DNA from: Cyrtodaria siliqua
Taxonomy: Eukaryota > Mollusca > Bivalvia > Adapedonta > Hiatellidae
Length of the DNA: 64,000 bases
Direction of reading: 5' to 3'
Assembly: GCA_037043455.1 (NCBI GenBank)
Contig: JAWPHD010010399.1
Span: 30,119 to 94,118 of the forward strand
Position numbers and translations under genes: made by a program. Every line of letters begins with the position of its first letter. Position 1 is the stretch's first letter. A model generated the notes under the pieces. It saw only the letters and a program-made list of their open reading frames with translations. It made no database searches and was not told the origin of the DNA. This document shows, piece by piece, positions 9,883 through 22,097 of this stretch.

Positions 9883-10082
9883 AGTTTAAATTAACATTTT
9901 TGTCGTGATACGGAAAATAATTCACTCGTGAGAAATATTCTTGCGATATAGAAACTCGTGCGAAAACTTCTTGCGATATAGAAACTCGTGCGAAAACGCA
10001 CTCGTTTCTATATCGCAAGAATCTTTCTCACGAGTGAATTATTTTCCGTATCACGACAAAAATGTTAATTAAACTCTATATA
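9879..10082. mobile_element. Long near-perfect hairpin, 204 bp
   Basis: The left arm (9879-9990) and right arm (about 10005-10082) are almost perfect reverse complements through GTCGTGATACGG, TTCACTCGTGAG and CTTGCGATATAG. The left arm has an extra 30-bp duplication (9950-9979 repeated). It is a typical foldback element with no coding. Its left tip overlaps the end of the preceding element, so the two may form one composite. Confidence 0.75.
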
Positions 10083-11657
10083 TCAATGATAATCTTTGCT
10101 GACCATCCATTTTATTTCGCATGCCCCAGTAATCTCTAAATTAAATTAATTTCAGTTGAACCGATCAGCCAAATCACACATTTTCAAATTTGAAATCTAC
10201 TCCGCCCAGCGGAATAGGCCTAGATGTTTACGTTTCCCAAAGGAAAAAGGTTTAAAATGTCGTCGGTTGTTCTTATTGATTCAGCTTTTAAAAATAACAC
10301 GTAATCATCAATAGCGTTACGATTGTAATATTATGCTATTTAGCAGTAGGAACGCCACGGACCTATAACATATCAGTTCTGTTCGCATTTTAACTCCGCG
10401 AACATGGACTATTTCTTTGTATTTTACGGACTATTTTACGAATTTTCAACTAAAACAGACGCCATTTATTTACACCCGAAATTGGGCGCGCTACGTCGGC
10501 GAGCACTACGGGTACCTATGGAGTCTAACAACACGCGTACAGTGTTTCATACCGTAGATTATGTAAAAACTAATACCTCACCGGACGAAATAACGTCCCA
10601 TTATGTGTCAACACGATGCAGTGTTGGTGACTGACAGGTCACCGTGACATAACTTGACACGTGAAATTGACATGTTGTTGCAAGTTGGATTTGGGATTAT
10701 TGTCTGCTGCTGGAGGTCCATGATCAGGGTATTTGTTTTGTCATTAAAATGTGTTTGTTAATAAACAGTACACACACCTTTTAGATCGTGCATATTTAGA
10801 CATTGGCCAAATACAGTGCCTAAAAAAGTAGTGTATAGTGTATAATAGAAAGTTCATAATCACTATTAGTGTACTCCGATCTTTCCAGTAACTGGATGTA
10901 CTGTAGAACGTTTCGTGGAATAAAACAATTGCTAGTAGAAATGCTATAAATGTCCCCCGCACCCCGCCCCCACCCAAGTACGGTAGATGGGGGTGTGGGG
11001 GTAGATGGAGCTTGCATACCGAAAACAAGGAGGGGGTAAGAAAACTAGAAACCCCCTCCACCCCCACCCCTCAGATGCATGAATGTAAATAGTTAGCGTT
11101 GTCTCTATATCGTTATGTTATCCCCATTTTCTCGCACTCGCACATTCGTGAATACATAACCCGATACAACTACCATTGAAACAATGTAATCTGCCATAGA
11201 CATTTGACTGAAATCGGTCAGATTCATATTTATGTACAGTAAAGTTTTGAGGCAAGGAAGTGATTTTGAATTTACATTTATTTACATTCTGTTGCGAAAA
11301 AAACAACGCAATTTCGAGAAATTACATTTCACTTAAAAGCCTTTAAGGCGGTGTAGCTACTACGCTTGCCTCCAGTGTGTCTCAAAAGAAATGACTATTC
11401 CATGGGCTGGAAATATGCTGTGAAAGTGGAACAGTGTTTTTAATGGATCTCCAGTTGGGCTACATTATATTTTACATGTATAATGAATGATGAGAGATGT
11501 TTTTATTACATTAACAGTGTTATTGAGCACAAGTAGTATTCATGCTTTATTCAATTTAGTTATTTTATCTTTTCTTTTTTAAATATGTTACATTATGTAT
11601 AACAAAGGATAAACTATGTCTGTTTGATCATTGACATTGGATTGATGTTGTTTTCAG
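10083..11657. other. Non-coding stretch with one unrecognised 76-codon frame
   Basis: A + frame at 10404-10634 encodes 76 residues without a recognisable motif; ACGCGTACAGTGTTTCA inside it recurs at about 14242, which suggests repeat origin. At 10949-11070 G- and C-rich runs (GGGGGTGTGGGGG and complementary C runs) could form hairpins or G-quadruplexes. Nothing else is supported. Confidence 0.35.
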
Positions 11658-11760
11658 AGAGGTCTCAAATGTGAATCGTGCCCTTGAGCAGCTCTAAGTG
11701 AATTGATACTGACGACTTCAGAATGTCAAGCCGTATTAAATGCCATTGGATCATATGGAG
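11658..11760 (+). ncRNA. Candidate internal exon of an unidentified + strand transcript
   Basis: Bounded by a strong acceptor (TGTTGTTTTCAG ending at 11657) and a strong donor (GTAAGA at 11761). The exon has stops in its 5' half and an ATG at 11723 followed by 12 open codons. Paired with the exon starting at 13166 the frame stays open for 66 codons in total, but that frame runs past a poly(A) signal. A 5' untranslated exon or a long non-coding RNA is most likely. Splice-site quality is the only support. Confidence 0.4.
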
Positions 11761-11945
11761 GTAAGAGCCTTTTTAAAAATTGTTTGCACTTGTGTAGTTC
11801 TTTAAATGGAGCTTGTGTTATGCTTGCACGGTGCTGTTCAAAGTTAGAGTAAAAATATTTCAGTGATATTTCAGTGCAGCGTGATTGTCATATGAGCTCG
11901 TGTAAACTACATGTACTGGATACATGCGAAAACAAGTTGTGTTAA

Positions 11946-12215
11946 AGGGACACTAGGCAGTCTTTATTTGTTTAAAACTTCTGGAGTTCGGTTAATTTTT
12001 CTGCATAGTTTGCATTTGTGCATCATTAATATTATTTATTAGAATAGTTCAGAAGAAATTGTTTTACACATTACTTACTGTTGATAATAGTGCACCTATA
12101 ATAATTTATTTAACTTTTAATGCAAGCAGGTTTAAATTTAACATGTTACCAGGTTAACAAATGGAGATGCTAATGTTCAAGCTTGATAAATACTTCAAGA
12201 TTGCCGTGTGTCCCT
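11946..12215. mobile_element. TTAA-flanked miniature element, 270 bp
   Basis: Ends AGGGACACTAGGCAGTCTT and AAGATTGCCGTGTGTCCCT form a terminal inverted repeat of about 19 bp, with TTAA on both sides (11942-11945, 12216-12219). No coding. TTAA duplication is typical of piggyBac- and Kolobok-type transposases, which would have moved it in trans. Related ends occur at 1457, 14403, 38933, 40769 and 48728. Confidence 0.85.
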
Positions 12216-12737
12216 TTAACATCATCTAATTGGTCTATGTGATGGGTCCTGAATTTATTAAAGGGACCCAGAGCAAATTTCCAATCTTGTATCTGTTTTA
12301 CACATTTTCACATCAGAACAGACCACACATCTACAAAAGTGTCTTCTCAACTGCCCTATTTAATCATGTTTTATTTCTAAAACTAGCGGCATCACCAGGT
12401 TTTGAGAGAGAAAATAAATAGTTGTATATTAATGTTTTCTCCCCATGTAATATGACCTTACTAAGTCATTAAAGTAAAATATCCTATGAACAAAACGTGT
12501 AAAATTTAACAATTTTAGATTTTTGGCCAGACTTGTATTTTATTCCCCTTCTAGTAAAAATGGCTTATAGAACATTGCACCCTCTGTCAGATTTAACTTT
12601 CCTTATAATAGATTCTTGCTGTACTGTTGGGTGAAACATACATAAAAATGGTTCTATAATCATGTCAGTTCAATCATATACTCGTATGATACACAATATA
12701 ATATGTATTGACCCTTTACTTGATGTGCCATTTACTC

Positions 12738-13050
12738 AGTTTTGGTCAAGGGACGTTTATAGCATATCGGCTTTGAATCCAGTGAACACGGATTCAATTC
12801 TTACTGGCGCCACTGGGTTACTTCGATGTGTCCTGCTAGCCTCGTTCGTCTGATGGGAACGTAAACCGGGTGGTCCTGTGTATCGGAGTCTGTCCTCCCT
12901 CCAAGCACGTTAAAGAACCATAGGTATCTAATCGGTAGTAAGCGTAGGGCAGGGTTCCTGGATGCCTATGTATCTTTCCTCCTCTCTTTCGAGCGATTCG
13001 AAATAACCTAAACAACGTGTTGATGAGGCGTTAAACAATAATTAAATTTT
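12738..13050 (+). repeat. tRNA-derived SINE, family B, copy 1
   Basis: The head has a box A-like TGGTCAAGGG and box B-like GATTCAATTC. The body contains GGGAACGTAAACCGG, AAGCACGTTAAAGAACCATA and GGGCAGGGTTCCTGGATGCC, and the tail is TTGATGAGGCGTTAAAC. Four more copies share the body in the same orientation: about 31120, 58640, 60870 and 62770. Confidence 0.75.
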
Positions 13051-13165
13051 AAACTGTCCCATTCCCCTAAATATGCCCTAGATCCCTCTCGCAACACCCG
13101 ATTCAAATTGAATACTCTGCTCGACTTATATTAACTTTTTATCCTATGTCTTTCTTTTCTTTCAG

Positions 13166-13275
13166 TCTGCACGTCATGTGGAAGAAGACTCCATGTACAC
13201 CACTGGCCAGAGTCAATGCTGAAGTTTATGTTCGCTCAATTATTTGCTTAATAAAGTATACATATGAACTAAAAT
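13166..13275 (+). ncRNA. Candidate terminal exon with poly(A) signal
   Basis: A long pyrimidine tract ending TTTCTTTCAG (acceptor AG at 13164-13165) precedes about 90 bp of mixed sequence and AATAAA at 13250-13255, the arrangement of a 3' terminal exon. It probably belongs with the exon at 11658-11760. The end at 13275 is approximate. No product recognised. Confidence 0.4.
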
Positions 13276-13711
13276 ATTGTCTTTATAATTATGTCTTCCA
13301 CCACAAAGTTGTAGGTGAGACAGATTAGATTTGGCCTTTCCGTTCGTCTGTCACAAATCTTGTCTGCGCTACTTGTTGGATTTTGACGAAACTTTGTACA
13401 AACTCTTTATTACTTTCTCTGAAGCTAATTTCATAAAACTTCATACTTTAAATGCCTTTGGTGAAATGATAATCCCTGTTTATTTTGAAGTCAGTAGTTG
13501 AAAGGTCCGTTACCATGACCGGAAAATGAAAAGTATTGCCCACACACTTTTTCCTCTTACCTAAAGCAAATTTCATGAAACTTCATTGTTGGACAGTGGA
13601 AAGAGGATGATCGTTTGATTTTTAGGTAAAAGGTCAAGTTCCCTGCAGACATCCACTATCCAAGGATAAGCATATGTTACAACACACATGTTATAATACT
13701 AATGGTATAAT

Positions 13712-13842
13712 ATATGAATATTTTCTTGCACAATGTTGAATCCAGTAAAACAAGTGGTTTTGTTCACCGATACTGTCGCCTGTGAACCAAACCACTTGTT
13801 GTTAAATTACAGGATTCAACAGTGTGTAAGACATATTCCGAT
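13712..13842. mobile_element. Small foldback element, 131 bp
   Basis: TGAATATTTTCTTGCACAAT and its inverted partner (about 13812-13841) close an imperfect hairpin in which AACAAGTGGTTTTGTTCAC pairs with GTGAACCAAACCACTTGTT. No coding. Confidence 0.6.
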
Positions 13843-14402
13843 CATCCATTTTTTTTTTAAATCATAAATTAAAAAATATATATATTAAAACAAACAAAAC
13901 ATGCTATTTGATGAAAACAGACGTTTTCAAATTTTCAAAATAGCAATATTCGCAGAATATAGTAGATTTCAACTGCTGAAAACAAACCTGTATTTTTTTT
14001 TCCAGGAAATAATACTTCTATGAATATAGTATATATGTTCAGGGAAATGTTTAATATGTCTGTTTTCAAATACTACAAATCGTAACGCACCGCACATGTA
14101 TATTCAGTATTTACTTTCAATATAGTAGTGAGTATGACTGCGTTCTGGGACCATATAAATATAAAAGAATAATATATATAAATAAATATATATATAACTA
14201 TATATGCCCTATAAATATAAACGACCCGCACTTTTTGGATTCACGCGTACAGTGTTTCACAACACCACAAATCTGGCAAGTGCTCCATTGACACAATGTC
14301 ATGTCCACGTTTATGTTATGAAATCTTCGAGTCTACACATAATCATGTTTGTTACCGACAGTAGCATGTATGTTACTCGTCAGTCATTTATTTACTTGGT
14401 TA
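13843..14402. other. AT-rich non-coding DNA
   Basis: Only simple AT runs (about 14168-14207) are visible. At 14403 a TTAAAGGGACACATACCAAT sequence resembles the end of the AGGGACAC family, without a detectable partner. Confidence 0.4.
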
Positions 14403-14419
14403 AAGGGACACATACCAAT

Positions 14420-16110
14420 CTTGCTTTCTTTAAAACTCGAGTCGCCCCCTCAGTTTTAAACGAACAGTTAAAAGAATATACTTCTTTCTGCCTGTTAAAC
14501 TTATAGTTTATCGCTTTTTCTGGTTTCGAAAATTAACTCTGCAACGTATGTTGCCGCCATCATGATTTCATTTTCCAATATACCGTTGCAACATTGTTTG
14601 TTAAAATAAATTGGCCACTCTGACATAAACCCAAAGCATGTATAGATAAAAAATTTAGTGTAAAATACATGAACACATAACGAAATTATATAATTGTTTC
14701 TGTAGCCGGTCGTCTTTCCTTAATGAATATGAATGTTGCCGTCTTTGGGTCGGACGGTCCTGTTACTAAATTAGTACTTGTCTCCGTTTATTGAAATTCT
14801 ACATATATACAGAGGAGAGATGTATCTATATGATTTTGTTATTATGCTCGCTTCTAAAATATCGAAATAAATCGATTTGAATAAAAGGCGCATTCTCAGC
14901 AATACACAACGTATTCAATACACAACGTATTGTGTGTACGGGTTGGAGGGGGGAAACCCACGGGGTTGGAGGGATACTACCGTAATGTTGCTCTCATAAA
15001 TACTGTTAACATACTACATCAATAATATAACAACTACTGAACAATGCTGAAATCGATTGATCTTTATAAATGAATTCATAATTCCACAATTTTATTCCGA
15101 TTCGGCGTATTTAAACGATTACGGTGTACTTTGTTAATTTTCGGGGGAAAAAAGTACTTGCCTCCGATTTTTTTTTATATTTTACATATCTGCAGAGGAA
15201 AGATGTATTTACGCGTACGCGCTTTTGTTTTTTTCTCTCGCTTCTAAAATGATGAAATAAATCGAATTTGATTAAAACTGTGCATTAGCAAGCCTAATCA
15301 ATGCGGTATGGAGGGTGGTGGGGGTGGAATGAGGGGCGGGGCTGCAGGAATACTACCGTAATGGTGTCCTTGAGAAAAACGGTGAACATTCTACTCTAAT
15401 AATTTATTAAATACACAACAATGTTGAAATCAATATATCTCTTAAAAAGGATTTCATAATTTCATGGTTTTATATCCCGCGTGTACATTAACTTCGAAAG
15501 GCGATTGTTCATATTTTAGCGAACACGGTGTACTTTGTTAATTTTGGGGAAAAAAAAGTACTTTTTTCTGATTGACTTTAAATTTTGGGTTTTAATAGTA
15601 GACATGTCAATGAACACTTTCGTGAAAACAAATTCATTCTCGCTGTTAAAACTTAATTTTTTTGCAATTTTTTCGGATTCAGAAAATTAGCACTGCAACA
15701 TATATTTTCACAATCCTCATTTCCTTTCCCGACGTACCGTTACAATTTTGTTTGTTAAAACCTATTCTGAGCACTCCGGCATAAACCAAAAGCATGTATA
15801 GATCAGAAATTTAATCTGGAATGCATGGATACATACATTTGAAATATATGTATTGAAATAATGGAATTATTTCATTTATTGTGTACCCGGTCGCGTCTGT
15901 AAATGTATATGCATTATGCCGTCTTTGAGTCCGTGGGTCATGTTAGTTAATTTTGGGGAAAAAAAAGTACTTGTCTCAGATTTCATTAAAAATTTGCATA
16001 TGGACAGAGGAAAGATTTATCTACGCGTACATGCATTTGTTTTTATTCTCGCTTCTAAAATGACAAAATAAATCGATTTTGATTTAAAAGCGCATTTTTG
16101 GCAATTTAAA
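14420..16110. repeat. Segmental tandem array of two modules, order A-B-B-A-B
   Basis: Module A (about 14500-14770 and 15640-15950) carries AAAGCATGTATAGATNA and a GCCGTCTTTG-G-GTC block. Module B (about 14770-15130, 15130-15560 and, truncated, 15950-16110) carries AGTACTTGTCTC, CAGAGGAAAGATGTAT and CTCGCTTCTAAAAT followed by AAATAAATCGA. Copies are clearly diverged from one another. No coding is seen. Unequal exchange between direct repeats is the simplest origin. Confidence 0.7.
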
Positions 16111-16388
16111 CCTTAAAACAACCTAAATTCATCCCTTTGAAAAATACCTTTAACTATTAATGGGAATTACACGAAGTGTACACCAATTCTGTTCGACCAA
16201 TGTAGTTTGTGAATATTATTACTTTAACAACGATCTGTGATGGTGTTTTGTTATAATCACAGTTTATAAATAAGAGGTGAAAAAATCTGACCAGTGACCA
16301 TTTTCCCGATAATGTCATTTTGTTATCGATTTTATCACGTGACCTTGTTTGATAAATATTCATACGCCATAGGGCTGGCGTTCCTACT

Positions 16389-17040
16389 GGGGGCACTCCA
16401 CAGTTTAATGTACATTTCTCAATCATCAAACCCATGACAAGCCCTTAGCCTGAATCCTTGAGCAAAAATAAATCACATCATCATTGTGTCATACATTTCT
16501 TAGAAGACAATAAAATTACCCATGTTTCCATACCAAATAAAAGTATCAAAAAGCATTTTCTGTACAACTTTAGTCCCATTTCTTTAAGATTACCCCACCC
16601 CTCAAAACATGTTAAAAAACCAATTTTAGCAATATTTCAAATGTCAATAAATAAAAATAAAAAAATTTCCTACACATATCAGGGTCATGTCTGCACTCAT
16701 AATGCTCTTGCATATCAGGAAATGCTAAATTGTACATACCTAGTCCGGCGTTTTAAAAAGTTATTCCATGCTGAACTCCCCGTGATTGAAAATCAGCCAT
16801 TTTACCTATTTTTAGAAAGTTTTTGATTGGTTCACATTTTTCTATTTATAGACTCCAAAAAACCCAAAGAATGCATATTCCAATACACCAAAATAAACTT
16901 AGAAGTACTCAAAACTGAAAACAACATCAAACATGTGCTTCATAATTATTATAAATACCATCCATGGACCTAAAAGATGCTTAGTTGATTTCTTTCTGAT
17001 TTACACCATGGACATTCATGCGAAACTGAGGAGTGCCCCC
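16389..17040. mobile_element. TIR element, 652 bp, with TACT duplication
   Basis: The left end GGGGGCACTCCACAGTTT and right end AAACTGAGGAGTGCCCCC are inverted repeats with one mismatch, and TACT lies on both sides (16385-16388, 17041-17044). A + frame at 16458-16826 (122 codons) inside has no recognised domain, and its Lys/Asn/His-rich composition follows local base content. A 4-bp duplication does not decide the superfamily. Confidence 0.8.
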
Positions 17041-17044
17041 TACT

Positions 17045-17948
17045 GTAGTGTTTTTACCTTTACTGAGTGTATTAATCTGTAATTATATGCTAGTCACGTC
17101 TGTTTAAATCTGGCTCGTAGCCAGGTGGAAGCTTTTTCCCCCTGATATAGTGTTTGGAAGCCCAAGCATACCCCGGACCCCTTTCGCCGCTCAAATCAAA
17201 TGTTGGGCTTCCACTTTAGTCTGCGCCTGCGCAACTGGAACTATTTTATTTTGATGTGTTATTGAGAAATAAAAGGACACTTTTAAGAATGACTAACCAA
17301 TCAGAATGCAGTAAATATGTGTATTGTTGGCAGTTTGTAATTATATAACTTTAGCTTTTATGATTTTATGATGATATCGTATGTTGACTCGGTATTATCC
17401 GTAGGACACCGAACAACGGATAAGCATCAAGATTTCCGTAATCCGATTTTTAAACTGGTTACGGAAATCGACAGGGCAATTCCGATTTACACCGAGCTGA
17501 ATGGAAAAAGACCGAAAGATGATTCGACCTGCCGAAGCCGACGAATATATTTCAGATTATGTTTGATAAGTGCCACTGGAAGGAGAAGTAATTAATGGAG
17601 AACGATTGTTATTTGTCTTCTTTACTAAATTGAGCAAATGAACTGACATGTTAATAACACTTCGCTTGGAATATAAATGCTGACTTAACACTATAAGACG
17701 AGGTTTACAAATTATATACACTTTCGAAAATAACAGCTTTGTTTATCGATATCGAGTGTTTACTAAAACTACGATTCTTCCAAATACGTGTCTAAAATAT
17801 GGCGCTTTATTCATCTATTGGTAATTACTCGTGAACCAGACTACAACGATAACTTTTATTTCAAGAACACATTGATGCCACAGAGAGCTAATTTTAGAGC
17901 AGAGCCTATATTTATATAAGACTGTCTTATGTGATTATAATTCTCATT
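17045..17948. other. Non-coding or unrecognised DNA
   Basis: A + frame at 17368-17595 (75 codons) begins among AT-rich sequence and has no known motif, although 17400-17580 is locally more GC-rich than its surroundings and could be an exon. I see no supporting splice acceptor. Confidence 0.3.
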
Positions 17949-18405
17949 ATTAATTAACTACTTAATATCTGCCGTGGTTTGCAGGAAACTGCACGTATCA
18001 TATGGTAAAAACGAGGCCAATATGGAGAAAAACTCGGCCAATATGAGAAAACTCGGCTAATATGAAATTCAAGCAGTCTGATCGGATAAGCCAACACGGC
18101 TTTGTTTTCTTTCATTTCGCCATTTTGAAGAAGAAAAAAAACGTCGTAGCTATGTTCGCCTATGTAATGTAGACAATCAAAATAATTAAGGTTTGATTAT
18201 TTATAAATTCAGTTACATCGACTTCGCTGAAATATAGCCATTATCACGTTCGTGTGTGATTTTCCCACGCGCCATAGAGCGGTAATAGTGGAAGATTTAT
18301 TTGAACCGGATATTTGTTATTTAATGTTATATTGAACATATACCTCTTGTTTTTAATGATATTTAAAACATATGAATAAAGAGAGATATTAAGTAGTTAA
18401 TTAAT
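17949..18405. mobile_element. TIR element, about 457 bp
   Basis: TTAATTAACTACTTAATATC (about 17950) is mirrored exactly near 18384-18405. The interior has three short direct repeats of a CTCGGCCAATATG-type motif (about 18010-18065). No coding. Confidence 0.6.
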
Positions 18406-18410
18406 AAAAA

Positions 18411-18552
18411 TGTCATTAATTAAGTGTTTTCATATTGGCCTAGTTATTGGTCCTCGGACTGTCATATTGGCCCAAGGCCAAAGACCGCGGGCCAATTATG
18501 CCAGTCCATGGACCAATAACAGAGCCAATATGAAAACACTTAATTAATGACA
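18411..18552. mobile_element. Near-perfect hairpin, 142 bp
   Basis: TGTCATTAATTAAGTGTTTT and CATATTGGC on the left are mirrored at the right end by GCCAATATG, AAAACACTTAATTAATGACA. The loop region repeats the CAATATG/CATATTGG motif seen in the neighbouring element, so the two are probably parts of one family. Confidence 0.75.
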
Positions 18553-19171
18553 TCATATTCTGAATCAACACAGATCAAGTAAAAAATGCTCAGAATATCA
18601 TATAATTCAGATGGATGGATCTTTTACTCCTTCAATGGGATTTGTACAAGCATAACAAAAACAATGCCATGCTATTTCACCAAATATATTGGTTGGGGGT
18701 AAAGCAATACCATACCGTACATTCCGTACGATAAGGGGAACTAGCGAAAATAGCAGGTGCTCTGGTACGGATATTATCGAACCTACATGCAGACAAACGA
18801 TGTAGGTGATCTATATATTTATAGCATTTATGACAACGCTTATCGCATGTATATATTTAAATATTGTTCAGATAAAACATCAATCTCTCCCAGAGGCCGT
18901 CATTGACCTCTGTCAACGTCTAAGAAAGTAGCCTGCGATCATGTGATAATTTGTCAAATGACCAAAGCTAAAATATCAAAATGGCGAACAGAACTTAAAC
19001 ACCGTGACACCACCACGCGGTCGCTGATTGACACGTAAACAGTCGAAAGAAACACGACTTATTTTCTGCATTTTGATATACATATTTATTAAAAATACAA
19101 AAGACCTTTAGGCCAGGAGTACACAGGTACAACAGAATACATATATATATATATATACACACGGCAATAAT
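18553..19171. other. AT-rich non-coding DNA
   Basis: Nothing recognised except a short TA microsatellite at about 19140-19156. Confidence 0.4.
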
Positions 19172-19925
19172 TTTCTTCCAAACATTTTGAATCAAGGTGG
19201 ACGTCCTCTCTTCGTTCTGGTCAAATCTTTGACATTCGTTATATATTGATTATATATTCACCTTTGTAGCACGACATACTACAGTTACACATCAGCACAG
19301 AAATACAATTGATGCGTGTGCGTTAGCATGTGCACCACAACACAAATAAACTATTCACTGCTACCATGTGTAAGATTGCGTTATCAAAGCGAAAAACTCA
19401 AAGAAACTGTTCATTGCTACCTTACCATGTGCAATTATGTAAACCATAAAAGAGATGTCACAAGCAAGGTTTTACGCAAGCGTAAAATAGCTGCCGATAG
19501 ACATCAAGTCACAGGTGTTAAAACAATATCGAAAACAATAAATGTTGTCACGGAGACATATAAGACGCCACGACCGTTTTTTCTTACATTCTTCCCGATT
19601 TTTTACCAAACATTTTACCAATATTACCAAGCATTTTGAATCAATGTGGGCGACCTCGCATCTTTCTGTCCAAATACCTTGACATGCCTTACATATTGAT
19701 TACAATTCACTCTTGTAACACGACGTGCTAGAAGTACACATCAGCACAGAAATGTCAGAAATACAATTGTTCACATGTAAGGGATACGTGTGCGTTAGCG
19801 TGTGCATTACAACGCATATAAACTGTTCACTGTTACCATGTGTAATTATAAGATTGCGTTATCAAAGTAAAAAATGTAAAGGAAATGTTGCTACCTTACC
19901 ATTAGCAATAAAGAAAACCATACTA
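19172..19925. repeat. Direct tandem duplication, period about 447 bp
   Basis: Segment 19180-19450 is repeated at about 19632-19925: shared blocks include CATTTTGAATCAANGTGG, TACACATCAGCACAGAAAT, GTGTGCGTTAGC and AAGATTGCGTTATCAAAG. The copies have diverged with small indels. + frames inside (107 and 86 codons) are not conserved between copies, which argues against coding. Confidence 0.7.
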
Positions 19926-20802
19926 ATGAAAATTAAAAAGGAAAAAAAGAAAGGAAATCAGCAGGCTTCCCCGGCATTAACATGACGCCTTAGTCAACTG
20001 CGATACTTCGTCAAGTGAATGTTTCATCGCTAATATACGTATAATAATAATGACTACATGCTAAATTTCTGTAGACTAGTTTACGAAAACGTCATTTCAG
20101 CAAGCCTTTCAACATTACAAAATATGTGTTTATACCATTCAAGTTTTTCAGACGAGTTCTCTAGGTATTCAAGCTGTAAAGCATACGTATAGCCACTTAC
20201 ATGAGGCACAGTCTGTTTACCATAGACATATATAAAACCGATATAAGGGTATGCTGCCTTCGGCAGCTGAATAAGTATCTGTTGTTGTTGTTGCTGCTTT
20301 CCCTGTTAAAATTTCCAACAGAGAAAAACCACCCTTTTGCAATGCTTTTCAATGTCTCCAAAAAAAAGAAAAAAAGAATGGCAATAAACAAAAAAGTATT
20401 AACATTATAAAAGTGGTGAGTTTCTTCTGGCGTTCAGTGTATGTACTTCTTCATTAAACTTGATATGACAACAGAAGGGATGTGTTGACTTTATTCTATT
20501 TTTGAGCCCATGTCTACGTCTCGCGACGTGAACATTTGGGTGCCTCATACTTCAATACACAAAAACAAAATGGCGGATACCATTGTGATTACGCTGTCGA
20601 TTCGTTGTGGAAACTGTCGATTGTTGCTTTCGTGCCGTTTTTCTGCGCTTTCCATTGTGGGTAAATGTCTGATATAATAGTAAGTATTGTTGTTTGCCAT
20701 TTACAGATAATAAAACACCAGTTGTGATAAACGACGTTTTTGTTTTTATTTGAAAAATCCGCCAAATTCGACGACGTTTAGCGCAGTGACGTAAATTCGT
20801 TA
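19926..20802. other. Mostly non-coding, one weak first-exon candidate
   Basis: At 20568 an ATG in good context (CAAAATGGCG) opens 30 codons before a possible donor at about 20660. No further support exists. The rest is unassigned. Confidence 0.25.
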
Positions 20803-20936
20803 TTTGGATTCTTGACCGGGGAATTGGGCTCACATTCCCTGTCTGGCAAGTATATTTCCCCTTGGCTGACGGCTCGTGTGAATATAATTTCCAGGCAGGG
20901 AATGTCAGCCCATGTTCCTTGTTAAGAATCAAAATT
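20803..20936. repeat. Imperfect hairpin, 134 bp
   Basis: GATTCTTGACCGGGGAA with GGGCTCACATTCCCTGTCTGG pairs imperfectly with CCAGGCAGGGAATGTCAGCCC and TTCCTTGTTAAGAATC. It resembles the foldback elements elsewhere in the window, with no coding. Confidence 0.6.
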
Positions 20937-22097
20937 TGCATGACCGCTGGTCAACATAGTTTTTAGTATAGTCAATATGCATAAAATGTCAGCTCGAAAA
21001 TGTGCTCTTTTTAAAATTAATCTCCGCATTACGCAATAGTTGCGTGCATAACTAGATCAATATAAAATAATATAACCCGACAGAATACAATATTTCGTGA
21101 CACTATAGCTTAATTGAAATCTGATTATTATCCTAGATACGGGATATCAGTGGAAGCAAAAAACACACAGATATGTGTGCTTTCATAATAGAAACTCAAG
21201 TTAATGGTCGTCATCTACATGTTAATCCCATAAAATATACAAATTAGCGAATGTGCAAGTATTATCACTACATTTAATAACAATTATAAATATAAAAAAT
21301 GTATTTTCTCGTAAAGATGTCGTTAGCTTAATTTCCCTTAACCCTAATTATTTTTATTTTTTTAAATCGTCAGATATAAGTTCTGCTTCCAGGTATGAGT
21401 TCAGTCTTCTAAGATATATTCAGTTTACGCCGTCTCTTTGGAAAGTAGAAAACGCCGGTTGACTTTTCATATGGTTTATACGGGTATGTAGTTGAGTGCG
21501 CCGATTATTAAAATATTTCCGGACATAGCTTCACAAGCTTGCTTTCTCCATGCTTTAATGTAATTCCATGTCTCATTTTCTCCTTCTCAGTTGTAATGTT
21601 TTGTGTGTATTTTTACTATTTTATTTTCACATAGTCATTTAAATTTGTGTGTGGTGGTTTTGTCACGTTTGAAAATACAAATAGAGCATTTTTGATTGTA
21701 TTTGAAATGTATGTGTATGTGCTTATATGTTCAAGACATGGATATGATTAAGTATAATACATCAAACATAACATTGATATATTGATTGTCATTTTAAATG
21801 GAAATTCTGACGTGTTCATGTGTTTTGTTTCTATTTTTGTTTTCTGTTTTTGTTCTCTAAAAAGAAGTAAACAGTATAACTGTGTTTATTTTTGCATCTG
21901 ATATTTGTTAATACATGTATGTATGAATCTTGCTACATCTGTTAAAATGTATATGTATATATTGTATGCTAGTTTACTGATTTTGAAATAAAGTGCTTCA
22001 TATATAACGGTTATATTTAAAGCCAATCTGCCAAGAAGCAGGCGATTTGTTTCTCGTGTATACACCGTATAATATTTTTTTTGTTTAAAAAAAATAT
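20937..22097. other. AT-rich non-coding DNA
   Basis: No gene, RNA or repeat could be supported. It leads directly into the 26-bp satellite. Confidence 0.4.

Noticed and set aside
20552..20941. 129-codon minus frame
   Set aside because: It runs through an imperfect hairpin and has no motif or splice support.
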